From assembly GCF_013155125.1 (NCBI RefSeq), contig NZ_CP053564.1, positions 69,501-133,500 of the forward strand: a stretch of 64,000 bases of DNA, written 5' to 3'. Positions 52,305 to 59,990 of the stretch are shown one piece after another (the first letter of the stretch is position 1; each line of letters opens with the position of its first letter). The notes beneath the pieces were generated by a model. That model had not been told where the DNA came from. It worked only from the letters and a program-made list of their open reading frames with translations, and searched no databases. Made by a program: the position numbers and the translations under genes. Origin of the DNA: Pseudonocardia broussonetiae (lineage in GTDB: Bacteria; Actinomycetota; Actinomycetes; Mycobacteriales; Pseudonocardiaceae).

Positions 52305-53356
52305 TGGGCGCGATGGAGATCGGCATCGACAACTTCGTCGCCGCGGCGATCGATCCCGTCACCGGGGAGGCGGGGTCGGCGGCCGAGCAGATGCAGCGGG
52401 TGCTGGCCCAGATCGTCCAGGCCGACCGCTCCGGCGTGCACACCTTCGGCATCGGCGAGCACCACCGCGAGGAGTTCCTCGACTCCGCACCGGTCACGAT
52501 CCTCGCCGCCGCGGCGGCGCTGACCGAGCGGATCCGGCTGCGCAGCGCGGTCACGGTGCTCAGCGCGGACGACCCCGTCCGCGTGTTCGAGAGCTACGCG
52601 ACGCTCGACCTCATCTCCCAGGGGCGGGCCGAGCTCGTGGTCGGGCGGGGGTCGTTCACCGAGGCGTTCCCGCTGTTCGGCCTCGACCTCGCCGACTACG
52701 ACCTCCTGTTCGAGGAGAAGCTCGACCTGCTCCTGCGCATCCGCGACGACGCGCACCCGCACTGGTCCGGCCGGCACCGCGCCCCGCTGACCGGTCAGGG
52801 CGTGTTCCCGCGGCCGCACCAGGAGCGGCTGCCGATCTGGCTCGGCGTCGGAGGGACCCCGTCGTCGTTCGTGCGGGCCGGGGTGCTCGGGCTGCCGCTG
52901 ATGGTCGCGATCATCGGCGGCGCCCCGAGCCGGTTCCGGCCGCTGGTCGACCTCTACCGCGAGGCCGGGCGGCGGGCCGGGCACCCGGCGTCGCAGCTGC
53001 AGGTGGGCGTCCACTGCATCGGCTTCGTCGGCGACACCGACCAGCAGGCGGCCGACGCCTTCTACCCCGGCTACGCGAAGATGTTCACCGAGATCGGGGC
53101 CGAGCGCGGCTTCGCCCCGGTGACGCGCGCCGGCTACGACGCGCAGCGCGGCGAGGGCGGCCCGTTCCTCATCGGCAGCGCGGAGACGGTCGCGGCGGGG
53201 ATCCGGCGGGTGTCCGACGACCTCGGCGGCGTCTCCCGCGTCACGCTCCAGATGACCAACGGCCTGGTGCCGCACGAGGCGATCATGCGCAGCATCGACC
53301 TCCTCGGCACCAAGGTCGTCCCGCTCGTCCACGACGCCGAAGGAGAGAACGCATGA
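52304..53356 (+). CDS. LLM-class flavin-dependent oxidoreductase
   Basis: 350 residues, luciferase-like TIM barrel with FGIGEHHREEFLDSAPVTIL, GRAELVVGRGSFTEAFPLFG and ERLPIWLGVGGTPSSFVRAG. Closer to FMN-dependent members with a C-terminal MRSIDLLGTKVVPLV than to the F420 group. It sits between the TPR gene and a SnoaL-like gene with 1-bp and 4-bp overlaps. Confidence 0.87.
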   Translation: MGAMEIGIDNFVAAAIDPVTGEAGSAAEQMQRVLAQIVQADRSGVHTFGIGEHHREEFLDSAPVTILAAAAALTERIRLRSAVTVLSADDPVRVFESYATLDLISQGRAELVVGRGSFTEAFPLFGLDLADYDLLFEEKLDLLLRIRDDAHPHWSGRHRAPLTGQGVFPRPHQERLPIWLGVGGTPSSFVRAGVLGLPLMVAIIGGAPSRFRPLVDLYREAGRRAGHPASQLQVGVHCIGFVGDTDQQAADAFYPGYAKMFTEIGAERGFAPVTRAGYDAQRGEGGPFLIGSAETVAAGIRRVSDDLGGVSRVTLQMTNGLVPHEAIMRSIDLLGTKVVPLVHDAEGENA

Positions 53357-53712
53357 CCGGGATCGCCGACATCGTGCTGGCCGACCTGCTGGAGGTGTTC
53401 GGCGAGCGGGACCCCGAGCGCCGCCGGGCGGCCGTCGCCCGGCTGTGCGCGGAGGACGTCGAGTTCGCCGACGCCGAGGGCACGCTGACCGGCCGCGACG
53501 CCCTCGTCGCCAAGGCCCAGCAGATCCTCGACGGGGCGCCGGGGTTCGTGTTCACCCCCGAGGGCGACGTCCGCGTCGTCCAGGACCTCGGGTACCTCGC
53601 CTGGGGCTTCGGCCCCGAGGGCGCACCGCCCGTCGTCCGCGGTGCCGACATCGTGATCGTCCGCGACGGCCTGATCACGAGCATCCACACCCTGCTCGAC
53701 GGCGCAGCCTGA
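53353..53712 (+). CDS. SnoaL/NTF2-like small protein
   Basis: 119 residues, cone-shaped NTF2 fold: DLLEVFGERDPERRRAAVAR, LTGRDALVAKAQQILDGAPG, DIVIVRDGLITSIHTLLDGA. Members are small isomerases, cyclases or accessory proteins. Coupled to the LLM gene. A strong hairpin follows the stop. Confidence 0.83.
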   Translation: MTGIADIVLADLLEVFGERDPERRRAAVARLCAEDVEFADAEGTLTGRDALVAKAQQILDGAPGFVFTPEGDVRVVQDLGYLAWGFGPEGAPPVVRGADIVIVRDGLITSIHTLLDGAA

Positions 53713-53716
53713 CCGC

Positions 53717-53790
53717 CCGGTGCGCCCCCGACGGGGGCGCACCGGCGCCGGTGTGCACATGATCGTTCCCGGGACCCCGCCCGGGCGATC
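53717..53790. terminator. Two hairpins after the TPR/LLM/SnoaL operon
   Basis: CCGGTGCGCCCCC/GGGGGCGCACCGG forms a perfect 13-bp stem with a 3-base loop at 53717-53745. GATCG-tt-CCCGGG with CCCGGG-CGATC (53761-53790) forms a second, slightly imperfect stem. Neither has a U-tract, which is usual for actinobacterial terminators. The rest of 53713-54011 has no convincing gene; an open frame from 53808 that joins the next gene is low-quality. Confidence 0.75.
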
Positions 53791-54011
53791 TCGGCACACT
53801 CCGCGCCATGACCCCTCCCACCGACCGGTGCGTCGTCCCGTCCGCCGTGGCAGGCCACGGCCGGCCGGTCGGCGGGACCGGGGAGCACCGCATCCCGCGC
53901 CACTGCACCCGGGCCGTCGACGCCCGGGACCCGGCTGCCGCCCGGACGTATCCGGCGGGCTCCGACGGGCCTCCTGCCCCTCGACGACGCCCCGCCGACC
54001 GGGAGACCGCG

Positions 54012-55094
54012 ATGACCGCAGCCGACGGCCCGACGCCCGTCCGCGCGGTGCTGGACGCCGTGCGGCGCTCGGGCACTGCCGCGCTGGCGCCCGCGTTCCT
54101 CGCCGATCTGGCCGCCGTCCGGGACCGCGGCGTGGACGACCCCTTCCTGGCCGCCTTCCTCGACAGCGTCCTGGGCCGCCACGACGACCGCTTCCGCAAC
54201 CGCACCTACCTGGCCCTGCCCCTGGTCGAGGAGCTGATGGCGGCCACCGGCACGGACGCGGACGACATGGCGGCCCTGCTGATGGCCGACGTCGTGCGGT
54301 TCGAGCTCACCGCGGCGCGGCTGCCCGCCGGGGCCGGGGCGCCCGACCGGCCCGACGAGCGCACGCTCGCCACCAGGCTGCGCCACGCGCGGCGCTTCGT
54401 CGACCTCTGCCGGGGGGCGAACCCCGGCGCCGTCCTGCCCGAGCCCCGCGGGCCCGTCGCGGAGTGGCTCCCGGCGACCGCGCTGCCGGTGACGGCGCTG
54501 CACGACGAGTACTTCTTCCTGCGGGTGCTGCAGTGCCACGAACTCACGTTCACCGCGCTCCTCGCCGACGTCCGCCGCGCCACCGGCTCCCTGCGGGGCG
54601 GCGACCCGGACGCGGCCGCCGCGCACCTGCGCCACGCCGACGCCGTGTTCGCCCGGGCGGCGCTCCTGTTCCGGGTCGTGGCCACGATGCACCCGTCCAC
54701 GTTCCACGCGTTCCGGGTGTTCACCGAGGGCGCGAGCGCGATCCAGTCCGACCAGTACAAGCGCTTCGAGGCGGCCTGCCGGCGGCCCGACGCCGCGCGC
54801 CTGGACTCGGACGCCTTCACCAACGTGCCGGTGGTGCTGGCCGAGGTGCTGGGCGGCCAGGACGACCTCACCGCCGCCGCGCTCGCCGCCCGGGACGAGG
54901 ACCCGGACGCGCCGGGCTGGGCCGGGTTCGACGCCGCGCTGCACACGCTCGAGGAGAGCCACCAGCGCTGGAAGACGACCCACGTCGGGCTCGCGACCCG
55001 CCTGCTCGGCGACGCCCACGGGTCCGGGTACACCGCAGGCGTGCCCTACCTGCGCGGATGCGTCCGGAACCGGCTCTTCACCTCGACGGCCTGA
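54012..55094 (+). CDS. Diverged tryptophan 2,3-dioxygenase-superfamily protein
   Basis: 360 residues from the ATG at 54012 (GGGAGA upstream). TDO-like blocks in order: RNRTYLALPLVEELM, DEYFFLRVLQCHELTFTALL, FRVFTEGASAIQSDQYKRFE and ESHQRWKTTHVGLATRLLGD, with the proximal heme-ligand His of the W-x3-H motif conserved, then GSGYTAGVPYLRGC. The substrate-carboxylate Arg expected in QFRxxE is Lys here. It probably binds heme but need not act on tryptophan; natural-product enzymes of this superfamily are a precedent. No kynurenine genes nearby. Confidence 0.72.
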   Translation: MTAADGPTPVRAVLDAVRRSGTAALAPAFLADLAAVRDRGVDDPFLAAFLDSVLGRHDDRFRNRTYLALPLVEELMAATGTDADDMAALLMADVVRFELTAARLPAGAGAPDRPDERTLATRLRHARRFVDLCRGANPGAVLPEPRGPVAEWLPATALPVTALHDEYFFLRVLQCHELTFTALLADVRRATGSLRGGDPDAAAAHLRHADAVFARAALLFRVVATMHPSTFHAFRVFTEGASAIQSDQYKRFEAACRRPDAARLDSDAFTNVPVVLAEVLGGQDDLTAAALAARDEDPDAPGWAGFDAALHTLEESHQRWKTTHVGLATRLLGDAHGSGYTAGVPYLRGCVRNRLFTSTA

Positions 55095-55161
55095 TCGCGG
55101 CCGTCCGGGCGAGCGGCGGGCGGGCGGCAGCGCCGCCGCACGCCGCGGCTACCGTCGCGCC

Positions 55162-55485
55162 ATGACTGCACGCAGCGGCCGCGTCGGCCGGTACGTCCGG
55201 ATGGAGGCGCAGCCCGGGCAGGGCGAGGCGCTCGCGACCACCCTGCTCCGCGTGGCCGACGGCCTGCGCGGGGCGGCCGGCTGCGAGCTGTACCTGATCA
55301 ACGCCTCGGCCGACGAGCCCGACGTCGTGTGGGTCACCGAGGTGTGGGCCGACGAGGAGGCCTCCGACCGGGCGCTGTCCGGGGAGCTCGGCGAGGTCGG
55401 CATCGGCGACGTCCTGGAGCTGCTGGCCGGGCCGCCGGAGCTGGTGGACCTCACCCCGCTCGGCGGCGCCGGCCTGCCCTCCTAG
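55162..55485 (+). CDS. ABM-domain (putative quinol monooxygenase-like) protein
   Basis: 107 residues. VGRYVRMEAQPGQGEALATT, LRGAAGCELYLINASADEPD, VWVTEVWADEEASDRALSGE match the antibiotic-biosynthesis-monooxygenase fold (YgiN-like). Cofactor-free oxygenases of this type act on quinols. Its TAG stop and the stop of the convergent TerC gene share the same CTAG at 55482-55485. Confidence 0.82.
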   Translation: MTARSGRVGRYVRMEAQPGQGEALATTLLRVADGLRGAAGCELYLINASADEPDVVWVTEVWADEEASDRALSGELGEVGIGDVLELLAGPPELVDLTPLGGAGLPS

Positions 55486-56495
55486 GCCTCCTCGCGCTCG
55501 CGCCTCGACGCCTTCAGCGAGCCCGGGTGGGCCTTCGCGCTCGGGTCGCCCTTCGTCTTGACCAGGCTCGCGACGGTGACGACGACGAGCACCACGAGGA
55601 TCACGGTGAGGCTGACCGGCGTCGAGATCTCGGGGACGGCCGGATCGATGTCGACGTGGGCCCAGTGCAGGATCAGCTTCACGCCGATGAACGCGAGGAT
55701 GATCGCGAGGCCGGTCGACAGGTAGACCAGCCGGTCGAGCAGCCCCTTGACCAGGAAGAACAGCGCGCGCAGGCCGAGCAGCGCGAACGCGTTGGCCGCG
55801 AAGACGATGTAGGCCTCCTCGGTCACGCCGAAGACGGCGGGGATCGAGTCGAGCGCGAAGAGCAGGTCGATGCTGCCGATCGCGATCAGCACGATGAACA
55901 GCGGCGTGACCATGCGCCTGCCGTCGACCCGCGTGACCAGCTTGCCCTCGACGTACTCCTCCGTGACGGGCAGCAGCCGCCGCGCGGCCTTGACGACGCC
56001 GTTGTCCTCGATGTCGGGGTCCTCGTCGCGGTGCCGGAACAGCTGCACCGCCGTGAAGATGAGCAGCAGCCCGAACAGCAGGAACATGAACGAGAACAGC
56101 GACAGCAGCGTCGCCCCGAGCGCGATGAAGATCGCCCGCATGACCAGCGCCAGCACGATCCCGAACGTCAGGACCTTGTGCTGGTGCTCCTCGGGCACCG
56201 CGAACGTCGTCATGATGATCACGAAGACGAACAGGTTGTCGACCGAGAGGCTCTTCTCGACGATGTAGCCCGCGAAGTACTGCGTGCCGAAGTCACCGCC
56301 GTAGGCGGCGAGGAACCAGATCCCGAACCCGACCGCGACGAGGATGTAGAAGACCGACCAGGCCGTGGCCTCGCGGAAGCCCACCTTGTGCGGCCGGACG
56401 GCGGCGAGGACGAGGTCGAGGGCGAGCAGCCCGACGATCAGCGCGATCGTCAGGGCCCACGTCGCCCCGGAGATCTCCAGCACGGCATCCTCCAT
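55482..56495 (-). CDS. TerC-family integral membrane protein
   Basis: 337 residues, about eight to nine membrane segments. TerC hallmarks: KSLSVDNLFVFVIIMTTFAV, GATLLSLFSFMFLLFGLLLI, IGSIDLLFALDSIPAVFGVT with its two acidic residues. Family members (Alx, MeeF/MeeY, TerC) export manganese or help metallate secreted proteins. ATG at 56495 is used here; a GTG at 56484 with GGAGG just upstream is a good alternative. No yybP-ykoY riboswitch fits in the 26-bp gap. Confidence 0.9.
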   Translation of the reverse strand: MEDAVLEISGATWALTIALIVGLLALDLVLAAVRPHKVGFREATAWSVFYILVAVGFGIWFLAAYGGDFGTQYFAGYIVEKSLSVDNLFVFVIIMTTFAVPEEHQHKVLTFGIVLALVMRAIFIALGATLLSLFSFMFLLFGLLLIFTAVQLFRHRDEDPDIEDNGVVKAARRLLPVTEEYVEGKLVTRVDGRRMVTPLFIVLIAIGSIDLLFALDSIPAVFGVTEEAYIVFAANAFALLGLRALFFLVKGLLDRLVYLSTGLAIILAFIGVKLILHWAHVDIDPAVPEISTPVSLTVILVVLVVVTVASLVKTKGDPSAKAHPGSLKASRREREEA

Positions 56496-56521
56496 TACCG
56501 AGTCTTTACCTGAGGAGGAAT

Positions 56522-57379
56522 CTACCGGGCCCCGGCGAACACGCCATCCGGGAAGCAGCCGGCGGCGACGAGAGCCCGGACGAGCACGCCGCCCAGGTCG
56601 CCGAGCCGCGCCGCGCCCTCGTCGCCCAGGTGCAGCCACGGGCCCGCGCCCAGGCGGGTGGTGTCGTCCTCGATCCCCCGGCGCAGCGCCGTGCCGTCGT
56701 CGGTGAGCCCGCCGTCGGCGTCCAGCACGCCGCGCTCGACCAGGCCGGCCGTGGCGGCGTCCCACTGCTCGGTGGACCAGCCGCGGCTGCGCCGCGCGAA
56801 CTCCGGCACGAACCCGCGGCCGGAGGCGGTGTGGCAGACCAGCGCCTCCAGCCCGGACAGCCCGGCGTCCAGCAGCATCGCGACGTGCCCGTCGCCGCGG
56901 TGCTCGCGCAGCACGCTGAGCCCGTGCCAGAGCACGAGGTGCGGCTCGGCGGGCCAGGCGACGTCGAGGTGCGCGGCGGCGAGCGGGCGGCCGTCGACGG
57001 AGCACGCCTCGGCCGCGCGCCGCGCCAGCCCGGCGGCCTCGGCCACCTCCGGCGACGCGACGACGGTGTCGCCGAGCATCCGCCGCAGCGCCGCGTCGAC
57101 GGCGGCGAACCGGGCCTGCACCAGCGCGGACGGGCTCGCGAGCTCCCACGCGGCGGGGATGCTGCGGGCGACGAGCGTGGGGCTGAAGTTGTAGAAGGTG
57201 GCGGTGACGACGCCCGCGCCGACCGCGCCCATCGGGGCGGACCGCCCGGCGAAGTAGCTCATCCGCCCCGGCTGCAGGCCGGCGGCCGTCAGCGACTCCT
57301 CCGTCTCGGGCGCGAAGTAGGTCATCGAGTGCAGGGCCTCGAGGGAGCGGGCGAGGCGGCCGGTGTCGCGGATGTCCAC
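56522..57379 (-). CDS. SCO6745-family protein
   Basis: 285 residues from the GTG at 57379. Starts DIRDTGRLARSLEALHSMTY, FAPETEESLTAAGLQPGRMS, followed by AAPMG-like SAPMGAVGAGVVTATFYNFS and a C-terminal winged-helix-like segment (WSTEQWDAATAGLVERGVLD). This is a common actinobacterial family without known function, named after a Streptomyces coelicolor member. Divergent from the repeat-protein gene at 57472, 92 bp away. Confidence 0.84.
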   Translation of the reverse strand: MDIRDTGRLARSLEALHSMTYFAPETEESLTAAGLQPGRMSYFAGRSAPMGAVGAGVVTATFYNFSPTLVARSIPAAWELASPSALVQARFAAVDAALRRMLGDTVVASPEVAEAAGLARRAAEACSVDGRPLAAAHLDVAWPAEPHLVLWHGLSVLREHRGDGHVAMLLDAGLSGLEALVCHTASGRGFVPEFARRSRGWSTEQWDAATAGLVERGVLDADGGLTDDGTALRRGIEDDTTRLGAGPWLHLGDEGAARLGDLGGVLVRALVAAGCFPDGVFAGAR

Positions 57380-57471
57380 GGGCGGACCGTACCCGCAAGA
57401 TCGTCGTGAGTGACCCGCGTCCGTATCGGGTAGTCGGGCGTCGACCGTTCCGACTCCCCAGGAGGCACCAG

Positions 57472-57858
57472 ATGGCACTCAGCGACGACGACATCACGAC
57501 CAGCGGAGACTCCGGCACGGAGGGCCCGGCCGACTCCGGCGCGGGTCAGGGCACGCCCGGGCAGTCCGACGGCGGCGCCGACGGCGGCGCCGACTCCGGC
57601 GCCGAGGGCCCGGCCGACTCCGGCGCGGGCCAGGGCACGCCCGGCCAGTCCGACGGCGGTGCCGACGGCGGCGCCGACTCCGGCGCCGAGGGCCCGGCCG
57701 ACTCCGGCGCGGGCCAGGGCACGCCCGGCCAGTCCGACGGCGGTGCCGACGGCGGCGCCGACTCCGGCGCCGAGGGCCCGGCCGACTCCGGTGCCGGCGG
57801 CGGCACCCCCGGCGTCTCCGACGGCGGCGCCGACGGCGGTGCCGACAGCGGTGCGTGA
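57472..57858 (+). CDS. Acidic Gly/Asp/Ala/Ser repeat protein, candidate substrate of the adjacent oxygenase
   Basis: 128 residues: a 16-residue leader (MALSDDDITTSGDSGT) and exactly four 28-residue repeats of the type EGPADSGAGQGTPGQSDGGA DGGADSGA. No Cys, no aromatic residue, no signal peptide, only acidic charge, so it must be disordered or Ca2+-ordered. AGGAGG stands 6 bp before the ATG. The next gene, a JmjC/cupin oxygenase, starts inside its last codons. Small proteins of this composition are, as I recall, sometimes labelled BatC in actinomycetes without evidence. Asp in the DGGADGGAD runs are plausible hydroxylation sites; this is inference. Confidence 0.8.
   Translation: MALSDDDITTSGDSGTEGPADSGAGQGTPGQSDGGADGGADSGAEGPADSGAGQGTPGQSDGGADGGADSGAEGPADSGAGQGTPGQSDGGADGGADSGAEGPADSGAGGGTPGVSDGGADGGADSGA
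57520..57855 (+). repeat. Four in-frame 84-bp tandem repeats
   Basis: Units at 57520-57603, 57604-57687, 57688-57771 and 57772-57855. Units 2 and 3 are identical at all 84 bases. Unit 1 differs from them by three synonymous changes. Unit 4 is diverged (GGG for GQG, V for Q) and closes the gene. The array is therefore growing or shrinking by whole units under selection for the protein sequence. Confidence 0.95.
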
Positions 57859-59110
57859 GCCTGCCCTCGAGGCCGGACGGTCCACCTCGGACCGTCCGGC
57901 CTCGGCTGTCCGCCGGGCCACCGGCCTGGACCTCGACGCGTTCGCCGACGCCCACTGGGGCCGCGCGCCGCTGCTGGTCCGGGGCGCGGACGCCGAGTCG
58001 TTCCGCGACCTGCTCGACCTCGACGGCGTCGACGAGCTGCTCTCCGCCCGCGGCCTGCGCACGCCGTTCCTGCGCCTCGCGCGCAACGGGTCCGTCGTCG
58101 GCTCGTCCTCGTTCACCGGCCCCGCCGGCGTCGGCGCGGAGATCGCCGACCAGGTGCACGACGACCGCGTCGCCGCCCTGTTCGCCGACGGCACGACCGT
58201 CGTCCTGCAGGCGCTGCACCGCCTGTGGCCCCCCGTCATCGACTTCGCGACGCGCCTGGGCGCCGAGCTCGGCCACCCCGTCCAGGCCAACGCCTACGTC
58301 ACCCCGGCCTCCTCGCGCGGCTTCTCCGCGCACTACGACGTGCACGACGTGTTCGTGCTCCAGCTCGCCGGGACCAAGCACTGGACGGTGCACGCCCCCG
58401 TGCACGCCGACCCGCTGCGCGACCAGCCGTGGAACGACCACGCCGGTGCCGTCGCCGCCCGCGCCCGCGACGACGAGCCGGTGATCGACACCGTCCTCGA
58501 GCCGGGCGACGCGCTGTACCTGCCGCGCGGCTGGCTGCACGCGGCGACCGCGCAGGGCGAGGTGTCGGCGCACCTGACCGTCGGCGTGCACGTCCTCACG
58601 CGGTACGCGCTGGTCGAGGCGCTGACCGCGCTCGTGGCCGGCGACCCCGCGCTCCGGGCGTCGCTGCCGCCGGGGCTCGACGTCGCCGACCCCGACGTGC
58701 TCGCCCCGCACGTCGACGACGTGCGCGACGCGCTGGTGACCGCGCTGGGCCGGGTGCCCGCGGCCGACGTCGCCCGGCGGGTGCGCTCGCGCGTCTGGAC
58801 CGGCAACCGCCCCGAGCCCGTGCGACCCGTCGCCGGCGCCGCGTTCGCCGACGGCCTCGCGCCCGGTGACGCCGTCCGCCTGCGGACCGGCCTCGGGCAC
58901 CGGATCGTCGAGCGCGGCGACCGGGTGGTGCTGGAGCTCGCCGACCGGAACGTCGACCTGCCGGGCAGCACCGCCCCGGCGCTGCGTGCGGTGCTGGACG
59001 GGACCACCCGTGCTGTGGGTAGCCTGCCGGACATGGACGAGGCCGACCAGGTCGTGCTCGTGCGCCGGCTGCTGCGGGAGGGCGTGCTGGTGCCGGCCGC
59101 TCCGGCATGA
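57851..59110 (+). CDS. JmjC/cupin-8 Fe(II)/2-oxoglutarate oxygenase (NO66/MINA53/RoxA type)
   Basis: 419 residues from a GTG at 57851 that overlaps the repeat gene's stop by 8 bp; no ATG or GTG exists closer to the conserved region. N-terminal WGRAPLLVRGADAESFRDLL and PASSRGFSAHYDVHDVFVLQ: His161-x-Asp163 plus His230 (EPGDALYLPRGWLHAA) are the iron ligands, and Lys177 in KHW fits the 2-oxoglutarate site. The C-terminal winged-helix region (VGSLPDMDEADQVVLVRRLL) is like that of the ribosomal-oxygenase group, which hydroxylates His or Arg of proteins. The likely substrate is a protein, and the coupled repeat protein is the obvious candidate. Confidence 0.88.
   Translation: MREPALEAGRSTSDRPASAVRRATGLDLDAFADAHWGRAPLLVRGADAESFRDLLDLDGVDELLSARGLRTPFLRLARNGSVVGSSSFTGPAGVGAEIADQVHDDRVAALFADGTTVVLQALHRLWPPVIDFATRLGAELGHPVQANAYVTPASSRGFSAHYDVHDVFVLQLAGTKHWTVHAPVHADPLRDQPWNDHAGAVAARARDDEPVIDTVLEPGDALYLPRGWLHAATAQGEVSAHLTVGVHVLTRYALVEALTALVAGDPALRASLPPGLDVADPDVLAPHVDDVRDALVTALGRVPAADVARRVRSRVWTGNRPEPVRPVAGAAFADGLAPGDAVRLRTGLGHRIVERGDRVVLELADRNVDLPGSTAPALRAVLDGTTRAVGSLPDMDEADQVVLVRRLLREGVLVPAAPA
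57868..57904 (+). terminator. Perfect 16-bp hairpin 10 bases after the repeat-protein stop
   Basis: CGAGGCCGGACGGTCC (57868-57883) and GGACCGTCCGGCCTCG (57889-57904) are exactly complementary around a 5-base loop. It sits inside the first codons of the oxygenase. It most likely works as an attenuator that gives many copies of the repeat-protein message for each full-length message; it could alternatively protect the 3' end of processed RNA. Confidence 0.75.
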
Positions 59111-59126
59111 CCCCCCGCACGCCCGC

Positions 59127-59990
59127 ATGACCGCCGCCCCCCGCTGCTCGGACCTGGCCGTCGACGACGCCCGCGCGGGCACCGCCCCGCCCGGCGACCG
59201 CTGGTTCCTCGTCGAGCACCCCGGGCCGTGGGGGCGCGTCGCGTTCGCGCAGTCCGGCTTCGGGCCCGCCGCGGTCACCGCGATGGACGCGTGGGCCCGC
59301 GAGGTCGGCGGTCGGGTGCTGCTGATCCGGCGGGCGGGACGCGCGACCGGCGGCCTCCGCCGCTGGTTCCGGGTGGACTCGCGGCCCGGCCACGAGGAGG
59401 TCCGGACGGGCACGTGGACCGACGACGACGGCCTCGTCGACGCCCTGCGCGCCCCCGGCACCGTCCACACCGGACCGCTGTTCCTCACCTGCGCGCACGG
59501 CCGCCACGACACCTGTTGCGCGGTCCGCGGCCGCCCGCTCGCCGCCGCGCTGGCCGCCGCCCGGCCCGCGGAGGCGTGGGAGTGCTCGCACGTCGGCGGC
59601 TGCCGCTTCGCCCCCTCGCTCGTGGCGCTGCCGCACGGCTTCGCGTTCGGCGGGATGTCGCCGCAGGAGGGGGTGGGGATCGCCGCCGCCTACGTCGACG
59701 GGACGGTGGACGCGGAGTTCCTGCGCGGCCGCTCGGTCCACCCGCCCGCCGTGCAGGCGGCGCAGCACCACGCCCGCCTCTTCACGGGGGTGCGGGGGGT
59801 CGACGCGCTGGCGCTGCGCTCGGTCACCGCACTCTCCTCGGGGACGTGGCGGGTGGTGCTCGGTGATCCCGACGTCGTGGTGGAGGTGCGGGAGAGGCGG
59901 GTGGAGGCCGGCCGCCCGCTCACCTGCTCCGCCACGGCGCCGGGGTGGATGCGGGAGTTCGACCTGATCAGTGTCGCCGCGAGCGGGTGA
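59127..59990 (+). CDS. Sucrase-ferredoxin-like thioredoxin-fold [2Fe-2S] protein
   Basis: 287 residues from the ATG at 59127. Apd1/sucrase-ferredoxin family: FLTCAHGRHDTCCAVRGRPL with Cys122 and Cys130 as cluster ligands, WECSHVGGCRFAPSLVALP with His155 and, at the position of the second His ligand of fungal Apd1, Cys159. The C-terminus is a small domain (VVEVRERRVEAGRPLTCSAT). Known members bind a 2Cys-2His [2Fe-2S] cluster. 16 bp after the oxygenase; a 7-codon open frame (ATG 59107) bridges the gap. It could supply electrons or iron to the oxygenase. Confidence 0.82.
   Translation: MTAAPRCSDLAVDDARAGTAPPGDRWFLVEHPGPWGRVAFAQSGFGPAAVTAMDAWAREVGGRVLLIRRAGRATGGLRRWFRVDSRPGHEEVRTGTWTDDDGLVDALRAPGTVHTGPLFLTCAHGRHDTCCAVRGRPLAAALAAARPAEAWECSHVGGCRFAPSLVALPHGFAFGGMSPQEGVGIAAAYVDGTVDAEFLRGRSVHPPAVQAAQHHARLFTGVRGVDALALRSVTALSSGTWRVVLGDPDVVVEVRERRVEAGRPLTCSATAPGWMREFDLISVAASG

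Noticed and set aside
53808..54011. N-terminal extension of the TDO-like protein from an ATG at 53808
   Set aside because: The 68 extra codons are low-complexity, lie just after terminator-like hairpins and have no family similarity, while ATG 54012 has GGGAGA upstream.
56496..56521. Manganese (yybP-ykoY) riboswitch before the TerC gene
   Set aside because: Only 26 bp separate the TerC start from the preceding gene, far too short for that riboswitch.
57520..57855. CRISPR-like or satellite repeat array
   Set aside because: Units are contiguous, 84 bp, in frame and without spacers, and differ by synonymous changes; this is a coding minisatellite.
57494..59512. Minus-strand frame of about 670 codons opposite the repeat/oxygenase genes
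   Set aside because: Composition is Arg/His/Val-rich shadow; the plus-strand oxygenase has complete family motifs.
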